Source: Galerina marginata
Lineage: Eukaryota > Basidiomycota > Agaricomycetes > Agaricales > Galerinaceae
Reading direction: 5' to 3'
Length of the DNA: 64,000 bases
NCBI GenBank assembly: GCA_023014335.1
Contig: JAECYW010000014.1
Span: 1,860,001-1,924,000 of the forward strand
The notes under the pieces were generated by a model that was not told the DNA's origin, searched no databases, and worked only from the letters and a program-made list of their open reading frames with translations. The translations under genes and the position numbers were made by a program. Below, piece by piece: positions 48,401 to 59,952 of the stretch. How positions within the stretch are numbered: position 1 is the stretch's first letter; each line of letters begins with the position of its first letter.

Positions 48401-51400
48401 TGACCCCCCAGCTAAAACTCAAAACATTTTCTAGTATCAAAACATATTTCAAAAAAAATGTTATAGGGTGCCATGGGTCCTGGTTTTTCTGATGAATTTT
48501 CCCACGCTTCTGGTGCATTTTTTGGGGTAAAATATATATGCATAGGCTGCATTTTTGAGGGGTATTTTGTACAGATATTAGATAGACAAGAAAAAATGTA
48601 TTATATATACCCCTAGAAATTGGCTGGGGTTTTTATTTTTCAGAAATCTCACATGTAGTATGTATTACCAGCTATTTTTCTATATATACAGCCTGGATTC
48701 TCACTAAATATTTACCAGAAATTGCTCAAAATTCTCTATATATATGCCTTCAAATTCTCCTATATATAGCTTAGAATCTTCATATATATGCCTATAATTT
48801 TCTATATATATGGGTTGGATTTTTAGCACTTTAATCGTAGCTGCATATGAGGTATCTATTAGATTAATTAATTTCTAATAGAACATATAGAACATAGAAG
48901 TAAACAGAAAATGAATTTTTTAAAAATATTTGTTAAAACATCTTTTTTAATTTTGGAAAAATATAAATTGTAAAAATGTTTTGAAAAATGTTTTACAATA
49001 AAATGTTTTTTTGTCACAAAACATTTTATATTGTTTTGGGTGCCAGGAGCCCTAAAATTTACGGTATAAAGAGCAAATTTTTTAGAATATAATATCAAGT
49101 ATTTCTATTTTTAGACCTAGACCCTGAGAAATCTTTATTTAGAACTAGTTCTATTTTTAAATTTTGACCCTGAATTTCCTTTTTTAGAAAGTGAGCCTAG
49201 TTTTCATCTATCTTTAAAATTGGTTTTTAGAACTAATTCTATTTTTAGATCATGATTTTGAAATTTCCTTTTCTGGTAATCTTTAGATCTCGCCAACTAT
49301 TTTTAGAACCAATTATAGGATTGGTCTATTTCTAGAAAATTACTTACTATATCAGGCAATTATACTTGACTATATTATAATTCAGTCAATTCTTAATGGT
49401 TTTAAATGAAAAAAATTGAATAATAATTCTAAAATTTAGCTCTTTTGTAGTATTCAAACAAAGCTTTGTTTATACCTATAGCTATTAACCCTCATCATGC
49501 TAGAAATATTTGGAGATCATGAGTTATTGAATTCTGCTGCTATTTTTGCATACTACTGCACCCTCTGACTATTTTGCCGAGAATGCAAAATATCCAGTAA
49601 GCTGTTGGAATTCTGCCAAGTCATGTGTTCTTAGATAATAAATTGCTAGGTTGAGGTTAGTTAGATATACTTACAAAAAACACTATATGGATAGTGAATA
49701 ATACTCTAGCATAATAGCTTATAGCTAAAGCAGATGCTATGTGTGTTTTTTTTACTGCTTAACCACATAAACTGAAGCTACAGTATACTCAGAGTTTGGC
49801 TATAGAAGGTAGTATAGATGTAATGCTTAAGAATAGCCTGCAGATGCATCAGACACTAGGGTAGTGAGCTTAAGCAAGCACCTCAGATAGACTAAATGCA
49901 TTCAGATTAGAGAAACAGATCCGATAGACTTGGTCTAAACTCATAGTAAAAGCAGAACATTGCTCTGTCTTGCTCTGATAGTATGTCAGTGGTCTAAATG
50001 GATTGTCTGTCCGTCATTCCGACCAGAATGCGGATGGACTCTCTCCCTTCTACTTCTCAGAATTGTTCATTCCTTTCCACACAATCCTCATGTTATCCTC
50101 ATGTTGGTAAGGATCAGGCCCCAAGGCTTCTTTCCGCAGTATATCTTACTGAGATCTTTCTGAGTTTTGGAGTTGCGGAGTTGGGAACAACTCTGCTCTT
50201 ATATTTAAAGACTTGTAATTACACCTTAGGACTTCAGTCTGAATATTAGTTTATCCACCTGTATAACCTGAGCATCTCATCACTCTCAATCTATCTAAGT
50301 CGTTCACCTCCGAGATATGCCTTAGGGCAAGGTGCTGACCCTCCGGTCTCCCGACCATAAATTGGGGCACATCGTTAGACTGGGCACAGTTCATAGCTGA
50401 GGCCAAAGCCCTGTTCATCTGGTTCTGCATTCCATCGGAATCTTGGAATCTCGGAATGTCAGACTCAGTCTTAACACATCCAATCTGTGTATTTTTCTAG
50501 TGAGCAAACAAAAAAAATAGAGTGGCTACATCTTGCAGCTGTGGAAATTATCAGATATTTATTACCTATATAATTATGTTTAATTACTCTATCAATGGAT
50601 AATGACTTAATAAGAAGCTATATGGCCTAAAACTATTAAGAATTAATTGAATTATAATATAGTCAAGTATAATTGCCTGATATAGTAAGTAATTTTCTAG
50701 AAATAGACCAATCCTATAATTGGTTCTAAAAATAGTTGGCGAGATCTAAAGATTACCAGAAAAGGAAATTTCAAAATCATGATCTAAAAATAGAATTAGT
50801 TCTAAAAACCAATTTTAAAGATAGATGAAAACTAGGCTCACTTTCTAAAAAAGGAAATTCAGGGTCAAAATTTAAAAATAGAACTAGTTCTAAATAAAGA
50901 TTTCTCAGGGTCTAGGTCTAAAAATAGAAATACTTGATATTATATTCTAAAAAATTTGCTCTTTATACCGTAAATTTTAGGGCTCCTGGCACCCAAAACA
51001 ATATAAAATGTTTTGTGACAAAAAAACATTTTATTGTAAAACATTTTTCAAAACATTTTTACAATTTATATTTTTCCAAAATTAAAAAAGATGTTTTAAC
51101 AAATATTTTTAAAAAATTCATTTTCTGTTTACTTCTATGTTCTATATGTTCTATTAGAAATTAATTAATCTAATAGATACCTCATATGCAGCTACGATTA
51201 AAGTGCTAAAAATCCAACCCATATATATAGAAAATTATAGGCATATATATGAAGATTCTAAGCTATATATAGGAGAATTTGAAGGCATATATATAGAGAA
51301 TTTTGAGCAATTTCTGGTAAATATTTAGTGAGAATCCAGGCTGTATATATAGAAAAATAGCTGGTAATACATACTACATGTGAGATTTCTGAAAAATAAA

Positions 51401-52250
51401 AACCCCAGCCAATTTCTAGGGGTATATATAATACATTTTTTCTTGTCTATCTAATATCTGTACAAAATACCCCTCAAAAATGCAGCCTATGCATATATAT
51501 TTTACCCCAAAAAATGCACCAGAAGCGTGGGAAAATTCATCAGAAAAACCAGGACCCATGGCACCCTATAACATTTTTTTTGAAATATGTTTTGATACTA
51601 GAAAATGTTTTGAGTTTTAGCTGGGGGGTCACTCAAAAATCTTTTGATAAAAAATGTTTCTAAAAAATGTTTTAAAAGCAATTTGTTTTGAAAAAATCTT
51701 TTTCCACTACCTATTAGGTAGGGTAAAACATAGGAATTTACCCTACCTAATAGGTACTCCAAAAGGGGATCCTGAAGTGCCAGATATTGTAGTTCAGCAT
51801 TCTGCACCAGTTCCTTCTTCCAAGCCCATCCCCAGCCTTTCTTCCAAACCAGCCACGTTTCCTTATCGTCCGGAAGTAGGTCGGAATGCCTCACGCAAGT
51901 TTGCTCCCTACAAGGTCCCTTCCAAAATGATTTCCCCTTCATCAGTTTTAAACCGGTCAAAGGGAGCACCATCTACTCGATCTCTTGCATCTGCTGTACC
52001 TGCCAATCATCCTTCCAAACGCGTTTTTCTGAAGGAGGGTCCTCATGCAAAGACTTCGTCTGAGTCTGCTTCCCATCCTTCTTCCTCTCGTCACGTTCAT
52101 TGGGAAAAAGCTACTGTTAATGAGGATCGTGATGGTGAAGAAGAAGAGCAGGGACCTTCGAAGAAGAACAGTCGCTATGATCGTAAACGTCGATATCATG
52201 AGGTGGCTGGAGGGGTTGCTGGGCCAAGTTATGAGACTTTCAAGACGTAA
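39435..52250 (+). CDS. Large charged protein of unknown function, split by two transposon insertions
   Basis: Starts MPPKRKRDNEEVADGGKGSK at 39435 (basic, NLS-like), then several tiny exons to 40260. A long exon (40261-41658) encodes a coiled, Ala/Glu-rich part (EFIRRMAARVEEKEAKIKAL) and a long acidic region. The reading frame resumes at 46487: GGRPNKKYNEICKSLGERVR, YNLSEHHVRQKSGLAF, NRWNLIQQYLSLRHPE, then FARLAILAPGGVG-type exons and a Pro/Ser-rich tail ending GGVAGPSYETFKT at 52250. The 41659-46486 element and the 48253-51779 foldback interrupt it, and the codon frame matches exactly across both. No known domain; the GRP...H..LG segment recalls an agaric family of unknown function. As it stands the gene is broken unless the insertions are spliced out. 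The 5' part is more GC-rich than the 3' part. Confidence 0.65.
41659..46486 (+). mobile_element. Hairpin-ended element with five extra 889-bp units, 4.83 kb
   Basis: Begins CTTGGTCAGAGGCCATTGCT, then GCGCATGGC, and ends TACTACGTAAGAACTTGT. Inserted in an exon of the 39435 gene between GGT AAA AA and AAC AAG GGT; only AA is shared, and removing the element with one AA restores the frame. It has short subterminal inverted repeats (AAGTTCTTAC/GTAAGAACTT), a hairpin GCCTGCTATGCAGGC near the right end and a near-palindrome CCATTGCTGCGCATGG near the left end. It has no transposase. Inference: Helentron-like non-autonomous element (T|T insertion, hairpins, internal tandem repeats). A 2-bp-duplicating DNA transposon is the alternative. 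Confidence 0.85.
41862..46486 (+). repeat. Tandem array of an 889-bp unit, 5.2 copies
   Basis: The landmark CCCTGATTTTTACGATTTTT recurs at 41862, 42751, 43640, 44529, 45418 and 46307, always 889 bp apart; the last copy is cut at about 180 bp by the element end. Units are almost identical: I noticed one clear difference, CGCTGTTT versus CGCTTTTT, near 44463. Each unit contains a copy of the element's terminal module, including the hairpin and CTACGTAAGAACTTGTAAC. This means the array is a chain of element ends, as expected from failed termination in replicative transposition or from unequal exchange. The near-identity implies recent amplification or homogenisation. Assembly collapse or expansion is also possible. 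Confidence 0.95.
48253..51779. mobile_element. Foldback element, 3.53 kb, with 8-bp target duplication
   Basis: Near-perfect inverted arms of about 1.16 kb (48253-49410 and 50628-51779) flank a 1.2-kb centre. Terminus CACTTCAGGATCCCC; the complement GGGGATCCTGAAGTG closes the right end. The 8 bases CCAGATAT occur immediately outside both ends (48245-48252 and 51780-51787), and the host codons CCA GAT AT continue in frame with T GTA GTT. A second nested palindrome, ACCTATTAGGTAGGGTAAA..., sits just inside each end. The identical 76-residue frame in both arms is a repeat shadow. No transposase seen. 8-bp duplications are made by hAT and Zisupton-type (KDZ) transposases, so one of these could mobilise it. 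Confidence 0.92.
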
Positions 52251-52889
52251 GGTTTGTTCTATGTTATCAGTGGCATCTCTCGTTTTTTTTAGTTCGTAAA
52301 TCACAACTTTACGTTCTTATACCCTCTTTTAGTTTTCATCTAAACATGTCTGACAAAGGCATTATACCTTTGATTCTTTGCAATGACTGGATTTTGGCAC
52401 TTATCACACTCTTTTGATTCTGATTTAATTCACGTAGCTCTCAGTTTCTTTAATGTTTTCTTATTTCATTTCATTATTTTAGTGTTTTCATCAGTTGGAC
52501 ATTTTTCAGTACTTAGTCATTCTTTTGCTAGTCATTCCTTTCGGCTTGAGATTCGCTAACTGGTTCTTCTTGCACACAATTCACATCGCTATAGCTCATA
52601 TCTCACACTCTCATCACTATAGCTCATATCTTGCTTTTACATCATCACTCGTTTTAAATATCTTTTTTTTTAGCAATTTTATCATTTTATTTGGGAACAT
52701 TTGAGTTCTAACATTTGAGTGGGAAATTGTGTGCACTATGATCAAGTCTAAGTGCTGACTGGTTTGTTTTTGTTTTATATGGATAAATACTGCTACTTGA
52801 ATGATGAGGTTTAAATTAATCTGATTTTATTTTTTTTTATGTTTATTTTTATTTTTTTGTTTTTTTCCTGCAATTGGGCAGATTTCACA
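52251..52889. other. 3' flank of the large gene, no gene seen
   Basis: T-rich, with long T runs from 52670 to 52870. Contains short direct repeats (TCACACTCTCATCACTATAGCTCATATC area near 52590-52630). Nothing coding is supported. Confidence 0.4.
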
Positions 52890-53182
52890 ATGCAAGTTAT
52901 TTCTACACTAGTCAAGACATAAGTCTTGATGATATCAAATGCATTGGACTTAATGTTCGCTGCCTATATTCTTGATATTGAATACATTGGACATGATTTT
53001 GGCGGCTGTTTTTTTTAAATTTCGTGTACTGTCTGCTCAATTCATTTGAAATTACCTGGCTATATTGCATAGGGCTTGTGGAGGAGTTACTGTGATTCAA
53101 AGTATCTGAATGTCACTTAGGAAGACTTGCAGTGAGTCTGGAGTCAATTATTGTATGCAGACTTTCTGTAATTAATTGTATA

Positions 53183-53565
53183 CAGTCATCCACCGGCTAA
53201 TGTTACACTGAAAGTTAAAAATCAAAATGAAAATTTTTCATCGCACTTTTTCCCAATAAAAACCATATTATAATTCTTTATAATTCTGTTAGTTTCTTCA
53301 GTCAAAATTTCAGGTGATCTTATTCACTTCTCGCAACGTTATTCCCAAAACACTGGTGTAACACTGAGTAGTGAGCCAATTTGAGGGACTTTGGGTTCGC
53401 CATTCCTCAGTCAAATTTTATTCGTTCCCTCTGAAATTCTACAAGGTAATAGAGAACGTATACAGCTCACAGGAAAATTTTATTTCATCAAAAAATACCC
53501 ATTTTTGGCTGAGTTATGAAGGTGTAACACTCAGTGGTGGCGTAACATTAGCCGGTGGATGACTG
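53183..53565. mobile_element. Tc1/Fot-like MITE, 383 bp, TA target duplication
   Basis: Terminal inverted repeats CAGTCATCCACCGGCTAATG then TTAC at both ends, flanked by TA on each side (53181-53182, 53566-53567). The related sequence at about 27205 (minus strand) lacks the insertion. TA duplication and CAGT-type ends fit Tc1/mariner/pogo elements. No transposase. Confidence 0.85.
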
Positions 53566-53679
53566 TAATTTTTTTTTTTTTTGGTTTTTGTTTTTGTGTT
53601 TTTTTTTTTCAGTGATTATATATCCCAATTTCACTTGCAGAAGATGTGCAGGGATTCAAAGTATTCAAAATTTGACTTG

Positions 53680-55012
53680 CGGGTGACTTGCTGTGACTTG
53701 GTTAATGCTGGAGCGAATTCATTGTATCCTTATGATGACTTGCGGATGACTTGCAGTAACTAAGTTTGGTTAGTGCTGGAGCGAATTCATCGTATCCTTA
53801 TGATGACTTGCGGTTGACTTGCGGTGACTTGGTTAATGCTCGAGCAAATTCATCGAATCCTTATGATGACTTGCAGTTGACTTGCGGTGACTTGGTTAAT
53901 GCTCGAGCAAATTCATCGAATCCTTATGATGAGGGTATGTGGATGATTTTGTTTTGTTTTTTGTTTTTGTTTGTGTTTTTATGATTATATGAGCTAATTT
54001 CACTTGCAGAAGACTTGGAGTGATTCAAAGTATCCAAAATTTGACTTGCGGGAGACTTTTTGTATCCTTATGATGACTTGCAGACAACTTGCAGTGACTT
54101 GGTTAATGCTGTGGTGAATTCATCGTATCCTTATGATGACTTGCGGATGACTTGCGGTGACTTGGTTAGTGCTGGAGCGAATTCATCATATCTCTTTGAT
54201 GACTTGCGGAACACTTGCAGTGACTTGGTTAACGCTGGAGCGAATTCATTGTATCCTTATGATGACTTGCGGATGACTTGCAGTGACTTGGTTAGTGCTG
54301 GAGCGAATTCATTGTATCTCTTTGATGACTTGCGGAACACTTGCGGTGACTTGGTTAACACTGGAGCGAATTCATTGTATCCTTATGATGACTTGCGGAT
54401 GACTTGCGGTGACTTGGTTAATGCTGGAGCAAATTCATTGTATCTCTTTGATGACTTGCGGAACACTTGCGGTGACTTGGTTAACACTGGAGCGAATTCA
54501 TTGTATCCTTATGATGACTTGCGGATGACTTGCGGTGACTTGGTTAATGCTGGAGCAAATTCATTGTATCTCTTTGATGACTTGCGGAACACTTGCGGTG
54601 ACTTGGTTAAAGCTGGAGCGAATTCATCGTATCCTTATGATGACTTGTGGATGACTTGCGGTGACTTGGTTAGTGCTGGAGCGAATTCATCGTATCTCTA
54701 TGATGACTTGCGGATGACTTGCAGTGACTTTGGATGACTTCCTGTGAGTTCTGGATGACTTGCGGTGAGTTTGGATAACTTCCTGTGAGTCCCAGATGAC
54801 TTGCGGTGAGTTTGGATGACTTGCGGTGACTTGGTTAGTGCTGGAGCGAATTCATCATATCTCTTTGATGACTTGCGGAACACTTGCGGTGACTTGGTTA
54901 ATGCTGGAGCGAATTCATCGTATCCTTATGATGACTTGCGGATGACTTGTGGTGACTTGGTTAATGCTGTGGAGCAAATTCATTGTATCCTTATGATAAC
55001 TTGCGGTGACTT
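53680..55012 (+). repeat. 63-bp minisatellite with 126-bp higher-order unit
   Basis: Roughly 19 units. From about 54120 two variants alternate: one with TATCCTTATGATGACTTGCG GATGACTTGC, the other with TATCTCTTTGATGACTTGCG GAACACTTGC. This gives a 126-bp dimer period. Because 63 is a multiple of three, a frame of 225 codons stays open (YPYDDLRMTCGDLVNAGANS / YLFDDLRNTCGDLVNTGANS). There is no sign of gene context. Confidence 0.92.
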
Positions 55013-55019
55013 TAGTTGC

Positions 55020-55867
55020 TCATATTCATGATATTGAATACATTGGACGTGACCTTTAGTTGTCTATGTTCCTTCTATGAAATATATTATATATAAGAGA
55101 CTCGCTGGACTGCAGGAAATTTATGCTATCCTATATGTAGAAGATTTGGATTACTCCTATATTTAGTCGCTCTATCCTACTCTACCTTGTACCTCTAAAT
55201 CTCTCCACTGAACCATGCTAGCAATGCTAGGTAACCCGCAATACCCAAATATATTTTAAATGTAGAAGAATTCATATCATTGGAATGCTTTGATATTCAG
55301 CAGCTCTATGCTACTCTTCATTGTACCTCAAGTTCTCTTTACAGAACCCTGCTAGCTATCCCAAGTAACCCGCAATACCCAAATATATTTTATATGTAGA
55401 AGAATTCAAATCGTTAGAATGCTTTCATTCTTTGGCAGTTGATAGTACTCTACCTTGGATCTCAAGATCTCTTTACAGCTTCTCAGTGTCTATTCTCAAT
55501 ATCCCGCTAACCAGGTTTTAATTTTCCAGAAAAAAGACCCCTGGCACCACCCTATAATAATATATTTACAAATATTTCTTTTTATTTTTAAAACAATTGA
55601 AAACTTTGCTTTTTGTTTTGAAAATATTCAACAACTTACTATTTTTTCCAAATAATATTTACTCTTTTATAAACTTTTTAGATTTTTTTTGTATTTCATT
55701 AGGAATTTTTAGAATTTATTACAATTTCAGTAGATATTTTGTACATTTTTCGCAAGCTGCCGCAAAAAGTTTTTTGTTTTTATTTTTGTTGTACACCTAC
55801 CTCTTGGTACCTTTAAGACCCATAATTAAACCTCCTTATAGGTACCTCAGGTCGGGCCACTGAAGTG
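55020..55867. mobile_element. Foldback-family element, right part only
   Basis: Ends at 55867 with GGTACCTCAGGTCGGGCCAC then TGAAGTG, matching in complement the element that begins at 63430. Internal landmarks shared with that one: CTACATnTAAAATATATTTG-type sequence, GGTGCCAGGGGTCTTTT (complement at 55535) and GTAAAGAGATCTTG (complement at 55470). It contains two imperfect ~140-bp tandem units (55140-55470). No left terminus is visible, so it is truncated at about 55020 against the minisatellite. Confidence 0.65.
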
Positions 55868-56937
55868 TGTTTTAGAGTAATCTTATCACATAATAGCTCC
55901 AAAGGTACACGAACTAAAAGAATGTCATTCTTATTCCTATATTTGTCCAAAGCTTCCTTAAATACCATATGACCACTATATTTTAAATTTGTATTATCTT
56001 TACAGATTGAGGAATTTTGAAAAAGAATATATTTTGAAATAAAAGCATATGTTAGAGTTTTTTCCCTACCAGCCCCAAAGAAAGAAGAGTTATCAGGTTG
56101 AAGAATACAATTACTTCCATCCCAATTATGTGCTATTGAACATTTTAATTGGTTTATAAAGTGTTTAGAACAAGAATTAGTGATACAAAAATTAGATAAA
56201 GGCTGCTGATAATTATACCACCACTGCATAGATACTTTCTCTTTATGTAGATAAATCATGGGAATTCTAGCCAAAACAAGGGTCTGAATAGCAGAAGATA
56301 CTAATATTGGAGATACATCATAAGTAAATAGAGCAAGCCTATGAAAGGCTAACTGAGAGGATTTAGTGTTAAGCCTCATAAAGTTTGAATATTCATGTTT
56401 CAATAGAAGGTTTCTGATAAGTTGTAGATATGCTCTGTGCACCTGATAAAAGATATCAGTCTGTAATGAAGCCATATATACATAGGAAAATAGCTTGTTT
56501 AAAGAACAGCCAGTTAAATAAATATATTCTACAAAAGCATCAAATATATGCATATGAAGACCATAAGCTTTAAATTTGCAAACTAAGTTGTGAATATCAA
56601 TGCCAGAGATAGTTGATCTATGAAAGGTCTTGGTGGTAGATATATGAGATATAAATTGAAGTCTAATGCCAGAGATCTCAGATGTATGTTGAACACTAAT
56701 GTCAGAAGTATCAAAAGTATCAAAAGTACGCTGAATGCTAATGCCAAGAATGCCAGATGAGTTTTGAATGTCATGAGTGTCACCTTTGAAGGTCAAAAGA
56801 GTCAGGTTTAAGACTTCAAAGTGAATTAAAGATATACCTAGAGCAAAGCTTTGTAAGGACTGAGATAGAAAGCTGATTTGATTGAGCTGTCTTGGTATAA
56901 GTATGAAGAAGGTCAGGAAGATAAGGAGTAACTTCAT
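55868..56937 (-). CDS. Unrecognised protein fragment, truncated by a foldback element
   Basis: An uninterrupted minus-strand frame of more than 350 codons, long for such AT-rich sequence. Readable stretches: GSNCILQPDNSSFFGAGREK, HMVFKEALDKYRNKNDILLV and LELLCDKITLKH, where the foldback terminus at 55867 cuts the frame. The N-terminus is hydrophobic (MKLLLIFLTFFILI), possibly a signal or anchor, but an upstream exon starting at about 57013 is also possible. I do not recognise the family. It may be an exon of a transposon-borne gene. Confidence 0.45.
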
Positions 56938-57317
56938 TTGAGCTGAAGATAGAGTGAGTAGATGGTGGTAAGTAGGAAGAAAGAGCGCTCATCAAAAGTT
57001 GAACTTTCAACATTGGTTGATGTTTGTTTGGTTACTGATGTCAGACTGATAGCATAAACATAAACCAAACAAACAAAGTTATAGCGTAAATAATACAAAT
57101 GTGGTATTTCAAGAAGACTATCAAGCTGACGACAATGACGACTGTGGGACTGGCGATAGAGTTGACATTTGTGATGATGCGCGTGTTGATGATGCTCGTG
57201 TTGTCGGTGGGGGTGATGATAAAGTCGATGATGCAGGTGGAGGAGATAGAGGAGCTGCAGGCAATGAAGGAGGTGATAAAGAAGGTGAATGAATTACCTT
57301 TGGCGCCCTGCGACGCT

Positions 57318-57990
57318 TTAAAGGCTTTTTTCAACTACAACTTCCTCTTCCTCTTCCTCTTCCTCTTCCTCTTCCTCGTTGTCTTCTTCCTCCTCTTCCT
57401 CGTCACCAGCTTTATTGTTATCATTCTCCTCCTCCTCCTGCCAGTGGTCAGGTTCCATATCACGCATAGTCAAATACGACGCTTCTATCTGCTCTGCTGA
57501 GAGCATAAACCCTTTGGCGATACCCAAATTGTACTTCCTATCGCCTTCTGTTTCTCCTAATTTTGGAAGGGATACAGAGGCTAGAGATACAACTTGTCAA
57601 TATAATTAAAATATAAAATAGCAAATATAAACTCACTTAAAGCAGATTTCAAATGTGCTAGGGGTGTCGCAGTATAGCCTGTTGGATCTGAAAAGGTGAA
57701 AACCTCATATTCAGCTTCAATAGCATCATTCACGGCTTGTTCCAAGATGGTGTTCTGGAAACATAACAGAATTTGACGCTTTAGAGCTGCAGGCGTACAC
57801 CCCTTGGCTCCTCTCAGCTCTGCTTCCATGGTTTTCTTCTTATAAACCAAGAGTGCGGAAGCCTGTTGAGCCATGAGAGGGATCCACAAGGAATGATAGG
57901 GATTCTTGACGATTTTGCCCGATGGAAATTCCTTGATCTCAACTGACTTGAACAGCCAGTCAAGAATTGCGTATGCCTGGCCTCTGGCAT
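57318..57990 (-). pseudogene. C-terminal fragment of a second JmjC-like gene
   Basis: Two exons (57990-57640 and about 57585-57318, intron starting GTGAGTTTATATTTGC). The first reads ARGQAYAILDWLFKSVEI, IVKNPYHSLWIPLMAQQASA. This parallels [19 protein letters not shown] and [17 protein letters not shown] in the JmjC-like gene at the left edge of the window. The second exon ends in a poly-Glu tail (EEDNEEEEEEEEEEEEVVVE) and a stop at 57318. The catalytic half is missing: the gene is cut at 57990 by a hairpin-ended element and then by a foldback. It provides a guess at how the left-edge gene ends outside the window. Confidence 0.75.
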
Positions 57991-58537
57991 TACAAGTTCT
58001 TATGTAGTAAAAGAACTTGTTTTCCGGCCTGCATAGCAGGCAGAAAACATTCCTAACGCAATCGTTCGAAATTCTCCCACTGCTATAGTGACCCTGCATG
58101 GTTTCTGTATCTCAGCCATTACTGGGCCAATTTTTATGATCTTGGTATCAAAAAATTCGTAAAAATCAGGGCTTTCATGTGGCATGTGTATCCAGGGTTG
58201 ATTAGGTCATGTGACCTGTTCACACAACCCAAAAAGCGCAAATTTGTGTGAATTTACACTGAAAACAGATTTCAGTGAGCTAGATATGCTAAAATGTGTT
58301 GCCCAGACAAATCTAGAATAATGTACAAATATTTACATATGTTTTGCAATGATGTCATGGTGTCCAAATCAGGCAAACAGTCAGCTCAACTTGGTGAAAA
58401 TCCGAAAATTGGTGTTAAACTAACTGGATAACCCATAAAAGGCACACCAAACATTGCAAAACATGACCAAATAACATGGAAATAATGTTCTAGAAGCTTA
58501 CATAATCAAACTCACAGCAGGACTTTGTGCAATTGCC
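57991..58537 (-). mobile_element. Truncated hairpin-ended element
   Basis: Starts TACAAGTTCTTATGTAGT, has the terminal module and continues into the 889-bp unit (TTGTGTGAATTTACACTG, ATGTTTTGCAATGATGTCAT). It stops at CAATTGCC (58537), where the foldback element begins. The missing remainder is not found next to the other end of that foldback. Confidence 0.85.
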
Positions 58538-59952
58538 CACTTCAGTGACCCCCCAGATCTAACCTCTTAGGTTGATTAATTCCTGATAGGAAATACAATC
58601 TAAAGGAAGGCTGAAAACATTTCTGAAAACAATTTTTTCCAAGAATAATCTTCAGATTTTTAAAATGTTTTTTAGGGTTTAGTATAATGTTTCTTTGACA
58701 GGTGGTGGCAGGGGTCTTTTGTGGAAAATGTTTTCTAATAATAAATATTCTTCAAAAACTAAATTTTATAGAAAACAAAAATCAAATGTTTTTTGTGACG
58801 TCTTGGCAAAGTTTTGTATTTTAGAAATATATTCTGGTGGCAGGGGTCCTCCAAATTAAAAAAATTGCTGTGTCTTTTCCAGGATAGCATATAAATATAC
58901 TGTAATGACATTTCTTTAGGCACAGGTCCACTAGATCCAATACACAAGAAGCAATCTAAATCAAAGCAAATAATATATATATATTTATATATAAAAGCTA
59001 TAGAATGCCTTTTCATTATAGCCTATATATCGATAAATATCATCTTGTAGATTTGAATTTTTTGCATGTTCATATATCTAAATAATTGCAAGCAAGTAAA
59101 AACTAAGCTCATTATGGTCTAATGACATTTTAAAAGACTTGTATTGAGAAATAGATTTTTCCTAGTAAATAAACATTAAATTATAATACAGATAGCTTAT
59201 ACCTACTATATTTGGATTTTCAAACCCTGAAATCTTATTTTGAAAGTATTTCTATTTTTAGTCTGAAAATATTTTTGATGTTTCTATTTTTAGAAGTGTT
59301 TCTATTTTTAGCTAGACTCTGAAATTCCTAATTAGGAACTATTTCTATTTATGGTTATATCAGCTATTTTTAGAACCAATTTTGTTTTGCTTATATCTCA
59401 GTCAGAAAAGTGAATATTGATATGATTTAAATGCTAAAAATGTCTAAAAATATATTACTTTCTTTTGAGATACTCTTTCCTTTTTGGGAAATTTTCTCAT
59501 CTGCCAAATCTGATTTCAACAAGCCTGATAACAATTTTGATGCAGCTTATATCTCAATAAGGAAAGAAGATACAGTTATGATTTAAACAGATTTAGAATT
59601 GCCCCAATGAGTAGTACAACTTTTGTTACTAGCACAGCCACATCTGATCACTTTTGGAAATTGCTTTTATTTAAAGCATTGATTGATCAATTTAGCATCT
59701 CAAGCACTTCAACTATGTTGGATATGCTTTGATATAGCTGTTCAAACACTCAAAAGTATAATTATATCACATGTCACATGATTATCTATTTTTAGATATG
59801 ACTGTGTATTTAAAACTTGAATTACAGCTATATTTAGAACAATGAGCATAGTAAGGTCAATGTCTGGCAAAGCCCACTCTCAAAGTCTAACTACTAGTAT
59901 GTTACATGTCATATGGATCTATGCAGATTTAGACTCAGCTGACATCCTCAAT

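Larger units (their letters stand above)
52890..55060 (+). mobile_element. Second copy of the KDZ 3' subterminal region (no transposase)
   Basis: Segments in the same order as 27600-24590 on the other strand: GTGTACTGTCTGCTCAATTC, CTATATTGCATAGGGCTT, GTGGAGGAGTTACTGTGATT, a T-rich tract, TTTCACTTGCAGAAG and then a long 63-bp minisatellite. TTCTTGATATTGAATACATT near 52970 recurs near 55027 at the other end. I read this as a non-autonomous derivative or remnant of the same transposon family as the KDZ gene. It carries a MITE insertion (53183-53565). Confidence 0.6.

Noticed and set aside
48868..51164. Identical 76-residue frames in both foldback arms
   Set aside because: Identity is due to the inverted repeat; the frame is AT-rich, without motifs, and ends with the arm sequence.
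54060..54737. 225-residue open frame with 21-residue repeats
   Set aside because: It is produced by a 63-bp minisatellite whose unit is a multiple of three; the same repeat gives open frames at other loci and there is no gene context.
57101..57292. Asp/Gly-rich plus-strand frame
   Set aside because: Short, simple-sequence (GATGATG-rich), next to the 3' end of an opposing gene; no homology seen.
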